Positions 55,207-64,000 of a stretch of 64,000 nt of DNA are shown one piece after another; the stretch's first letter is position 1, and every line of letters begins with the position of its first letter. The position numbers and the translations under genes are program-made. This DNA is from Knufia peltigerae (taxonomy: Eukaryota > Ascomycota > Eurotiomycetes > Chaetothyriales > Trichomeriaceae), in assembly GCA_030247855.1 (NCBI GenBank), contig JAPDRN010000062.1, positions 139,620 to 203,619 on the forward strand, read 5' to 3'. The notes under the pieces are model-generated. The model was not told the origin of the DNA. It searched no databases and saw only the letters and a program-made list of their open reading frames with translations.

Positions 55207-57588
55207 TCAGATTGGAAAATGGCCTATACTGTGATACGTCTCGGGAAATCCTGTCCTGCCCTGTTCCGACTCCAGGGACACTGGTGTCGCCGTTGTCGAG
55301 CACTGAGGTTGCGGAAGAGTCTCTGATGGTGCGAATGACGGTTGACTGTTCGCACTCAACGCTCCAAATCCAGCTTCTTGTGCCATGGTCAACAAAGCTT
55401 TCATGACCGCGACGATGGTTTGAACTGCGCGGGATGAGTCGTAATTTCTCGACTGCAGCCAGACGATGTAAGCGCTGCTCAACGAGTAGAACACCCGAGC
55501 TTTGGTGTCTCCCTGATCGTCGGCTGTTGACAATAGGGTGCCACCATCTTCAGACAAGTCCTGTGCGAGTTCGGTACACAAAAAAGCCGTGGCGAAGAGA
55601 AAGTCCTGCATCAACAATGACAGGAATTTCCAACCGTACCGACACAATGGCCCACCGACCTGCGTCTCGAGGTACAACCTCCACTGGTGTTGGAGGATGG
55701 TCAGAGCGGCATCGATACACGTCTTTCGTGATCTCGCGTATCGTGGGATTGTCCTCCCGGCCACCAGGTATCGTTGATGGAGCGCGATCTGACTCCTGCT
55801 GTAAATGACGCCCAGGAACATACTCCGGACGTTACAGAATGAACCGTACATGTAACCCTTTTGTGACAGAGGCGAACCGTTTTCATTCGTCTCCCACAAC
55901 GACGCGACAGATTCATAAGTTTGTGTGAGCGAATCGTCGAGTCTCAGCACTTCATTCAACGGTGGCGACTTGAGTGCATTACAAAGTTCCGTGACACTGT
56001 TGGCCACCGAGAGGAGCCTGGTCTTGTCTGTGTGGAATCGAGCCGTCGTCCTTGCGGATATCGGTCTTTCCAGAGGCAACTCGACCATGTTGGTGTCGAA
56101 ATCTTCTCCCTCCAAATTGTGTGGCTCTGCCGTGTCATACTGCGACCGAGAGATCATTCGTGGTAGTCCGAATTGTGAAGCCAAGTAGATATCCCACTGA
56201 ACGATCATCAGCCAAACCCTGCGTCTGGTCTCGGCTTGAAACGGGGACACATTGGGAAAATGTGAGCCATCACGATGATAACCCGACTTCAGGGCGATGC
56301 GCACGATGAGTCCCCAGAGCGCATAGGTCGCACTCGTCGTCTCCGTGTAGTCACCGGACAAGTACTCTGCCAGGAGGTGGAGCAGTAGCGTCTCGACTGT
56401 GTACGGCGGTCCATCCAAATAGTTTCCCAACAATAGGCACTGGGTACTTCTCATGTGGAATGTCGTGATCAATTGCTGAGGATTGGATGTTGCGACTTGT
56501 AACCTGCGTGCCTCGTCGGAGGAGAATTGTTGGTACTGTATGGCCAAGCACATCAAGCTGAACAAGCAACCTATCCATATGATTGAAGTCGAGTCCGGAT
56601 CGTCCCAGAATTGGAGATACTGTGCGCACTCATGTCAGCATGATATTTGCACAATGAAATGAAAGCTATCATCTCTACCTCTTTGCGGAAAGTTGGAACA
56701 TGCAAGATCACTGACTACCAGTCAGCCAATATACTTGTCAAGGGGGGATCAACAGAGAACTCACTGCATTCATTGTCCGTGTTGATGAACGATTCCTGTA
56801 TGAGTATATCCACCGTGTCTTTGGGAGGGATAGCTGCCATGATCTCTGCACGGTCTACGCGCTGGACGATTCCCGACAGTGGTCCTGGCATCTGTGGCTT
56901 TGCAGTTTGTGCCTCTTTGGGTACCTGAGAGATGTCCCCTATCATGTCCTGGAACCCAGGGATCTGTGCAGCGTCAATCATTGTGTGTCCCAATAGTGTC
57001 GCAGGCATGCATACACTTTCCAACAATGCTCTCCAGTGTGCATTGCCCACATACGTTACGCTCGAATTGGACCACTCGATATGTCCAGCCGCGTCAGGAA
57101 GAGCTACTTCGGATACTCCAAGTGCTTGCGCGCTTGACGTGCCGGGATATGATGATGTTGTCGCTGGATGCTCAGTGATTGGAGCACTCGTCCGACCACT
57201 TTTCGTCGCGTCATTCAGAGCGCCCATCAGCATCACCACCTGATCCTCGAGTTGCTTGACTCGGTCACGAACGGTCGGTCCCAGCACTTGCGGCGCCAGT
57301 GGCTGCGATGATGAAGATTTGGAAGACCTGCCATGAGGGTAATGGCACGTTTCGGCAAAGCCACGATGTGTACAGTTGTGACAGGGCAGTTTGCGATCAC
57401 ATCTCAATCTATGCCAATAAGAATCAAGCGCCATGTTAAAGGGGAAGCCGCCCAGCTTACTTTCGTTCTCTACATAAATTGCAGGACAACTGAGGTTTCT
57501 CTCTGCGCCGGCGTGCGGCTTTAAGATCCTCTGCTGAAGGGTCCGCGGCGGTCCCTCGCAGAGACTCTGGTGTATCGGTGACTGCCAT
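55207..57588 (-). CDS. Zn2Cys6 fungal transcription factor TF3
   Basis: Zinc-cluster regulator, 738 residues, exons 57588-57461, 57408-56765, 56710-56679 and 56619-55207. The cluster reads CNLCRERKLRCDRKLPC then HNCTHRGFAETC, that is C-x2-C-x6-C-x5-C-x2-C-x8-C, interrupted by intron 1 after Arg-Lys. It is followed by a heptad helix VRDRVKQLEDQVVMLMGAL for dimerisation. A tiny 32-bp exon 3 encodes the last part of MILHVPTFRKE, a standard entry to the fungal-specific domain that continues EYLQFWDDPDSTSIIWIGCLFSLMCLAIQ and RRRVWLMIVQWDIYLASQFGLPRMI. It lies 306 bp downstream of the Dal5-like permease stop on the same strand, so co-regulation or local control is possible but not shown. Confidence 0.9.
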
Positions 57589-57894
57589 GGTACTATAGAT
57601 GAAGACTCCATGACCATACTGTGTCAGCCTGAGAAGCGTGAAGACAGTCTGGACATATTTAAATACACAGTCTGTGCTGGTGTCGATACAATGTTCCTCC
57701 GCGCCGTCATCATGATATCCGACCATCCGACCCTCCGAGCTGACCAATCAGATGATAAGAAACCACATCACGTCGATGACAATGGTGGGCAACGATTAGA
57801 GGTACTTCATTCTTGGATCCGTATGTTCAAGTCAAACTAGAACTTTCTTCTTGGAACAGTGACTGTTACTATCGCAGATACTACCACTAGCCAG
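57589..57894 (-). promoter_or_regulatory. TF3 promoter
   Basis: 306 bp between the permease stop and the TF3 start, same strand. Confidence 0.5.
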
Positions 57895-59433
57895 CTATAA
57901 TTTCTCCTCGCCACTGATTGTCTCCTTCTCAAGTTCTTCAGATACGGTTTGTCCACCAGCAGTAACGGGCGTAGTCTTCCTGTACTTCCTTTCGATAATT
58001 TGCAAACCACATGTCCAGATGGCCATTGCAATACTGACCGCTATCATGGCCCACATACCACGCTGTCACTCAAGTTAGTCACATGTTCCGGAGACAAAAC
58101 AACGATGCATGACTTACGGTAAATTTGGGTGCGAAATCAGCAGAATAGAAGACAATTGACCACCACGCATTGACGGCGTTGCTTCCAAGATTCATGCATG
58201 CAATCACGATAGCTCGAAGCGAGTCTTCTTCATATCTCAAGGCATCATTCGCCCAGGCGAAGAATGTTGCTTGGCACGCGTACACCGAACCCGCCCAGTA
58301 ATAGGCCCCAAAATGCCCGGCGACAGTCGTCGATGGTGCGAGTATGATGGCAGAAGTAATGATACCAGTGGTGGCGATCCAGTAAGCCACCAAATATCTC
58401 TTGCCGCCATAGAAATCGGTAAGGGTGGCCCAGAAAAGGGTCGATACAATGCCGACGGCGGGAACTCCGGTAGGGTAGTTGTTGAGTTGGTATACGCTGT
58501 AATTTTCCGACGGCTCGGCTTTCATGTACAATGCCAACAAACTATTGGAGCTGAAACTCTCCGTTTCTCCTGCAATGATCCAAAGCACCACAAAGCCATA
58601 AAACTGCCAAGATTTGAAGACTCGCTTCACAAACGATAGCGATATTGGCTTTTGCTCCGGCACTTCGGGCACTCTTGACAAGGCCAGAGCTCGTTCTTCG
58701 GCGGACAGATATGGCGCGGTTGTCGTTGAGGGAGTATCAGGAAACAGTAAAAAGCCGTAGACAGCGACTGGCAGGGTAATTAATCCATCAATAATGAAAA
58801 GCCATTTCCACCCGGCGAGTCCTTGAAGACCATTCATGCTCTTGTAGATACCAGCTTGAATGAAGCCGCCAAACATTGTTCCAGCCAAACCGGAAGAAGT
58901 GAAGATGCCACTTCTCTTGCCCAACTCACTCTCGGTATACCACGAACCCAGGATGTAATGAGTGCCGATAAATGTACTGGACTCTGCAACACCCACGAAG
59001 AATCGAATCGCCATTATATGTTCAGGTTTGCGTGCTGCCGCCGTGACCATGGTGAGGGCGGCCCAAAGAACAGTCATGGAAGGAAAGAATATCCTCGGCC
59101 TGATGTAGTAAAGAGCCAAGTTACATGGCACCATGCCACTGTGACAAGCGTTAGTTCTGCCCACGAACAAATAATCTAGGTCCAAACATCGTACACTATA
59201 TAGCCACATGTAAATATGGTGGTGATCTGGGTCAATTGGTTGCCCTTGAAACCAAGGTCTTCTTCCATGCCCGAGACATATGCTTGAGTCAAGTTCGACC
59301 TGTCAAGATAGTTGAAAAAGTACATCAAGCAGCAGAAAGATAGGATAAACCAGTCAACCTTGCGGACAAGCTTCCTCTCTTCAGGCGACTTGTCGGACCA
59401 GAGGTACGCCCGGAGAGATCTTGACCCAACCAT
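57895..59433 (-). CDS. MFS permease, Dal5/allantoate-pantothenate family
   Basis: Anion:cation symporter type MFS importer (family of Dal5, Fen2, Liz1, Tna1), 475 residues, exons 59433-59195, 59138-58118 and 58062-57895. Seen: VDWFILSFCCLMYFFNYLDRSNLTQAYVSGM at TM1, a family hallmark (YLDRSNLTQAYVSG), TTIFTCGYIVGMVPCNLALYYIRPR across intron 1, RFFVGVAESSTFIGTHYILGSWYTESELGKRSGIF, AGWKWLFIIDGLITLPVAVYGFLLFPDTP after TM6 and the C-terminal helix restored by intron 2, FTRGMWAMIAVSIAMAIWTCGLQIIERKYRK. The tail is Glu/Lys-rich. Likely substrates are small carboxylates or vitamins; which one is unknown. Confidence 0.92.
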
Positions 59434-60224
59434 GGTGAGGTTCGGAGAAGGTGGAATAATCAGATCGAGTTACAAAGCTCCAATCTTCGATGCGCGGAGC
59501 CTTGTCTATGATCAGAAAAAGAACTCGAAACTGTATAGCTTTCTCTGGTACATGCGGTATTGAGGCCCGACTGGTCTGATTAAGACATGCTCATCAAGAG
59601 CCGCGGCGAGATGCTTGCCGAGGCTGGGCGCATAGAGGTCGACATTCTGCTTTCCGTATGTCAGGGATTCGTGAAGCGGGGAGGAGGTTTAAGGGAAAGA
59701 TAAAAGATCAACAGGGTATTGGCCATAACAGAGAGTTTTTTCTACAGCCGTCAACCGACACAATGTCATTGGTAAATGAATCAAAAGCCGATGTGACGCT
59801 GATCACAGCCAAGATCACCACAAGGATCCCGATATCGAGTCCTTACCTAGATGAGCGTAGACGTGAGGTTGATAATCTCATAGATCACAAGTGGTGTATC
59901 GTAGAACTGCGTGCAGTGTCGAAGATCCATCTATCAATGTGCACTGTACGAGTATGAGTAGCTCAATGCTTGTTCAGTCAAGGTATTGTTCATTATGTGC
60001 AGTAACAGAACAACAGTGCCGTCGGCCTAACATGGTTTAGTGCAATCATTCAGCCTTGTCATCTCCGCAGTACAGCCTTGCGCCTCCAAATGACATTGCA
60101 TCTGTCTCCGAATCGCATCCACATCAATCTTGGACCGATTCTACGAGTACAGCATGCGACTGAACCGACGCACAAGGCGATCCTCCCAATTCGGATCTTT
60201 CTGTCCTATTGGGTGGTGAGCAAC
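59434..60224. promoter_or_regulatory. Divergent region permease / CCDC174-like gene
   Basis: 791 bp between divergent starts. No other gene recognised. Confidence 0.5.
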
Positions 60225-61229
60225 ATGTCCGACGGGCTCTATGGCGTCAAACAGGCCTCCAAAACCAAAGCCAAAGAAATATCCTCCTCCACGTCGCTCG
60301 CCTTTTCCACAAACCTCGCATCACTAATCTCGAGTTCCTCTTCATCCAAAAACAAGTCCACTTCTGGGCGACCTAGACCTGCGAAAGACAAATCAGACAT
60401 CTTCACAGCGCACAACAAGAACGTCAACAAACGCTCTGCCGCCGATCTCGAAGATAATGAACAGCGCCACAAAACAAGAGATGACATCGGCTCCGTCGAT
60501 GCTGCGGAGCTGCACAGGTCCAAGAGGAAGATGGAAGACAAAGTTAGACTATACAATGCCATGAAGCGCGGTGAATACATTGGTCGAGAAGACTACGACG
60601 AGCGAGGACTTGTAGACTTTGATCGGAAATGGGCCGAAACTCAAGCAAAAGGGCAAGCCAGTGACTCTGACGCTTCTGATTCAGAGGACGCTGGGACCGA
60701 TGATGACGACATCGTTGAATACTTTGACGAATTCGGTCGGTTGCGGAAAGGAACAAAGGCACAGGCTGCGCGAGAAGAGAGGAGGAAGAGGGTACAAGCT
60801 AACGCGGCCGAAGAAGAAGAACGCATGTCCGCGAGACCTTCAATGCCAACAAACGTCCTCTACGGAGATACCATCCAGCACTCTGCATTCAATCCCGAAC
60901 AGGACGTTGCGAATCGGATGGCAGAAATTGCGAAGAAACGTGATAAATCTGCCACCCCGCCACCAGATTTGCATTTCGATGCCAACGCCGAGATCAGGAC
61001 GAAGGGCACCGGCTTTTACGCTTTTAGTCAGGATTCGGACCAGAGGCAGAAGGAAATGGACGCCTTGGAGAAGGAAAGAAAAGAGACTGAGCGTATACGT
61101 CAGGAACGTGAAGAAAAGAAAGAACAGCGACGAAAGGAAATTGAAGAAAGACGCAAAATCATCGCCGAGCAGAGAGCCAAGGCTCAAACAGACAAGTTTC
61201 TGGCCAGCTTGGACATTGAAGGAGTATGA
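60225..61229 (+). CDS. CCDC174-like nuclear coiled-coil protein
   Basis: Single exon, 334 residues from the ATG at 60225 (MSDGLYGVKQASKTKAKEISSST). Similar in layout to CCDC174, a conserved nuclear protein linked to the exon-junction complex in animals. Seen: a Ser-rich N-terminus, basic KRKMEDKVRLYNAMKRGEYIG, LVDFDRKWAE, acidic SDASDSEDAGTDDDDIVEYFDEFGRLRKGTKAQ and the signature GTGFYAFSQD (about residue 268). A long Glu/Arg/Lys helix follows (QKEMDALEKERKETERIRQ and onward), a coiled coil. The upstream in-frame ATG at 60078 would add 49 unrelated-looking residues, so I prefer 60225. Confidence 0.82.
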   Translation: MSDGLYGVKQASKTKAKEISSSTSLAFSTNLASLISSSSSSKNKSTSGRPRPAKDKSDIFTAHNKNVNKRSAADLEDNEQRHKTRDDIGSVDAAELHRSKRKMEDKVRLYNAMKRGEYIGREDYDERGLVDFDRKWAETQAKGQASDSDASDSEDAGTDDDDIVEYFDEFGRLRKGTKAQAAREERRKRVQANAAEEEERMSARPSMPTNVLYGDTIQHSAFNPEQDVANRMAEIAKKRDKSATPPPDLHFDANAEIRTKGTGFYAFSQDSDQRQKEMDALEKERKETERIRQEREEKKEQRRKEIEERRKIIAEQRAKAQTDKFLASLDIEGV

Positions 61230-61568
61230 GCATGGTTCAGGTCATCTGCGGTTATCCTTCTCGTGCAAGTGACGAACATATTAATGCCGACCTACACCAA
61301 CACGGAACCACTGGGGAAATTTAACCTGGCGGCCAAAGGTCACTGCTTACGGATCTTGTGAGGGCGGTGAGCATTTGTACTTCTCAGCAATATCGACCGG
61401 GGACTCGGCGTTCAACAGAGACCTCGACGAGGCTGGCTGTAAATGCCGCATACTACTGCGTCCCTCTACATCTATTGCATGGCAAACCGAGACCCAATTC
61501 AAACCAGCCTGTCTATTATTCCTCACGGTCAACGGCCCTTGGGCAAGCCTCCGTCCATAAGTCCAACC
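61230..61568. other. Convergent 3' region
   Basis: 339 bp between convergent stops, no gene recognised. Confidence 0.55.
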
Positions 61569-63854
61569 TCATTTTGGACAGTCCTCCCTTCGATCTAGTG
61601 CAGTAGCACCCGGCTCCTTCAAGTAGTACGCAAGATCGGCACCTTCTTCATCCTCCAACTTTGTCCGGCCGTTGCCCAGGAAGCTGAACCTGTTGGTCGT
61701 CAAGTACTTGATGTCAAAGTCCTCCCATCGAGGTGAGGCCATCAACTCGAGATAGTGAAGAGAAGAACCAGGCCAAGGTCCCCAGACCTTGCCATCCTTC
61801 TGACCATTCTTGTACCTGCACCACGATCAAGGAAAACGGCAAATGTTAGTCTTTCAAGCGCCAATATAATCCCCGGGCTATAATAGAGTCATGTGACAGT
61901 ACTCGGAAGATCACCTGGAGTAAAGAGGTGTAAAAGAGGTAGACAAGATGAAACGTACCACGATGCACATGAACCTGTCCAGACTAGATCCGCCATCAGC
62001 GAATCCTTGTACTCTTGGAAATCGTCGACGGCGTTTTGTGAAGGCGCTAGGCTCTTGATGCTAGCATACGCAATCTTCTTTGCGGCCGTGAAGGCGTATT
62101 TGATATTCGCTTCAAGGCAGGGGATCAAGCAACCGTTGGCCAGAGGGAAATTTGGCCCGCTGATGACTACAGAACATGCATTTTGGTCGTTAGCAAAACT
62201 CATTGTTAATTTGTCCAAATCATTTGAATCGTGACTTGTGGATCACCTCGAAGAGAGAGATACGGGTTTGACGAGAGTGTATACTGACTAAAGTAATTGG
62301 GCATTCCAGCCGCCGTGACCGAGAAGTACGATCTGGGTTCTGATCTCCAGAGATCGCGCAAGTCCTGTTTGTCGTAGCCGAGCACGGGGAATGCAGGCTT
62401 GAAAGAGGTATCGAATCCCGTGGCACAAATCAAGGCCTCGACCTCGACGATGGTTCCATCTTTCATCTTGAGACCCTGCGGCACGACACCGATGATCTCA
62501 TCGTTCCTGACGGTGACGTTGTGAGATGCCAAAGCTTCGAGATATCCGTGGCCCTGTGGTGAAAAGCCCGAAGAGAGGAGAGGTCAGCACTTTTTTCATT
62601 CTTCTTTTTTCATAACAGGTCTTCCTTGGGGCTACACATCGGACTTCAGAGAGACGACAAAGGAAGACATACCGGGGTGACACGACGACATCCAACCTCG
62701 AATTCAGGCACTAGGAAAAAAATGCTTTGTTAGCGATACACACGCAACGCTCTAACTCTGCACTAGCAGAGCGTGCTGGACACATTGGATCAAGGGACTG
62801 CTCGCAGGTGTGCGTATGTACATGGGGCAGAGAATGGGGGCTCACCAATCTTGCTAATGAGATCCTCCCTGTTGTTCAACCGTTCCTTCATGGTCTTTGT
62901 GAAGTTTTCAAACGCGGTCTTTTGCAAATCCGAATCCTTGTACTGCATGGCGAAGAAGTTGTTCATAGCACTTTCCACTTGCTTACGATACTTGAGAAAC
63001 CCGTCCTTGTCCTTTTCCCACTTGTTCTTTTGTATCTCTGAAAAAAAGGCCGTTCTCCCTTCGGGAGCAAACTCGGCGGCGAATTCAGGAGTGATCCACG
63101 TTTTGGACCTGTTGATGGAAGTCATGTGTTTTACCTCTGCAAAAATACTTGTCAGCATTTTTGAAGATATGATACGTTCTTCCCCCAAGGGTGAACGAAT
63201 TGTAGTCCATGTGGACAGGATGGGGATCGCTGTTGTTGTTCTCAAGTGGTGGGCACGAAAGGGGAAAAAAAGGGAGGGGCCAAGATACAAAACGTACTCG
63301 GTTGAAGTTGAGGAACTATTTGAATGGCAGAACTTCCAGAACCTATAATAGCGACAGTCTTGTCCTGAAAGTCATAACTGTCGTCCCAAGAAGCCGAGTG
63401 AAGTAATTTCCCCTGAAAGTCATGGAGACCTGGAATTTCGGGCCATTTCCAGTTGCTGCCACACAAGTAAGCAAGTTGTTTCTCAAGGTCTCTCTCCCCT
63501 CGACATGTTTTCTTCTTCTTTTTCGATGGATACAAGGATGACTTTGGAAGAATGGGGGGTTTTCGCAAACCATACTTTAGAAACCCAGCTCCATTGATGA
63601 ATATCTCTCCCTCATCTTGGGTGGAAGTGTTGTTTTCCAGATTCGTGATCTCGACCACCCATTTTCCTTTCTGTTCATCCCATGTGGCAGAGGTGACCTT
63701 GTGGTTGAGTTTCACGAACTCGGACACTCCATAAGCCACGGCTCGACCTTTGAAGTAGTCGAAGAGTTCAACAGACCCAACATAGGCCCGACTCCAGCGT
63801 GGGTTGCCTTCCCATGAATACGTATATGCATGCGCAGGTACGTCACAAGCGCAC
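61569..63854 (-). CDS. Baeyer-Villiger flavin monooxygenase 2 (N-terminus beyond the window)
   Basis: FAD/NADPH monooxygenase of the StcW-like BVMO group. Visible exons: 63854-63576, 63455-63298, 63136-62846, 62710-62673, 62553-62289, 62166-61959 and 61815-61569, about 495 codons. The first visible exon begins CACDVPAHAYTYSWEGNPRWS, which in relatives directly follows the FAD Rossmann fold, so the first 50-80 residues lie outside. Seen: INGAGFLNNWKWPEIPGLHDF, the BVMO fingerprint FQGKLLHSASWD (F-x-G-x3-H-x3-W-D), NADPH motif IIGSGSSAIQIVPQL, NRSKTWITPEFA, VGCRRVTPGHGYLEAL, ICATGFDTSFKPAFP and AGMPNYFIISGPNFPLANG. Introns are 119-161 bp, two to three times those of most other genes here. The exon upstream of 63854 was not identified. 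The substrate is unknown. Confidence 0.9.
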
Positions 63855-63904
63855 CTGAAATAAGATTCATAAGTTAGTTTCTGTGATCTCCAGTCATTGT
63901 GCAG

Positions 63905-63924
63905 GTGTGTGTGTGTGTGTGTGT
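63905..63924. repeat. (GT)10 microsatellite in an intron
   Basis: Ten GT units, about 50 bp upstream (on the minus strand) of the exon start at 63854, inside the presumed intron of monooxygenase 2. Confidence 0.9.
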
Positions 63925-64000
63925 CGACGCCATCGGGCAGTACCTCGGCAGCCACCACCTCGCCACCGAGCGACTGCAACCCGCTCACCAGCTTCGGGCC

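Noticed and set aside
1..64000. Secondary-metabolite gene cluster
   Set aside because: Regulators, pumps and tailoring-type enzymes are present, but no PKS, NRPS, terpene cyclase or DMAT synthase was found and housekeeping genes interrupt the region.

Overview
The window is nuclear DNA from a filamentous ascomycete (Pezizomycotina). The genes carry short GT-AG introns, mostly 44-90 bp, often with CTAAC/CTCAC-like branch sites. Gene spacing is loose and most products are typical of the group: three Zn2Cys6 regulators, a PDR-type ABC pump, two MFS permeases, two Baeyer-Villiger-type flavin monooxygenases and a GPI-anchored Cu-only superoxide dismutase. A eurotiomycete such as a black yeast (Chaetothyriales) is my guess, but the sequence alone does not prove it. 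I see no rRNA, tRNA, CRISPR array, transposon or prophage-like element.

Layout. 1-17 kb is an accessory, transport-and-regulation region: a Zn2Cys6 factor cut by the left edge, divergent from a full PDR pump; an AKT2-like peroxisomal alpha/beta hydrolase (C-terminal SKI); a 71-residue glycine-tailed small protein; and a second Zn2Cys6 factor divergent from a DHA1-type drug:H+ antiporter. 17-27 kb is metabolic: alanine:glyoxylate aminotransferase with a long N-terminal extension, an unknown basic/acidic protein, a type-B carboxylesterase, a glutathione S-transferase and a very GC-rich nucleoside hydrolase. 27-35 kb holds the ER cargo receptor Erv29/Surf4 and two poorly known Pezizomycotina proteins. 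35-43 kb holds a Baeyer-Villiger monooxygenase and an HMG-box regulator with about 2.4 kb of gene-free upstream DNA. 43-55 kb is a conserved block: GINS subunit Psf1, Cu-only SOD, YciI-like protein, peroxisomal acyl/oxalyl-CoA synthetase (AKL end), SPF45 splicing factor, histone chaperone Rtt106 and a 2-hydroxyacid dehydrogenase. 55-64 kb returns to accessory content: a third Zn2Cys6 factor behind a Dal5-type permease, a CCDC174-like protein and a second flavin monooxygenase cut by the right edge.

How it fits together. Two regulator/transporter head-to-head pairs (TF1-PDR pump, TF2-DHA1 antiporter) and one regulator/permease tandem (TF3-Dal5-like) suggest local control of export and uptake. 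The hydrolase, esterase, GST and two BVMOs would suit xenobiotic or secondary-metabolite processing, but no PKS, NRPS or terpene synthase is present, so I do not call a biosynthetic cluster. Exon structures were built by hand: for every complete multi-exon gene listed, the exon lengths sum to a multiple of three, and where I know the family the joined protein matches its conserved motifs.
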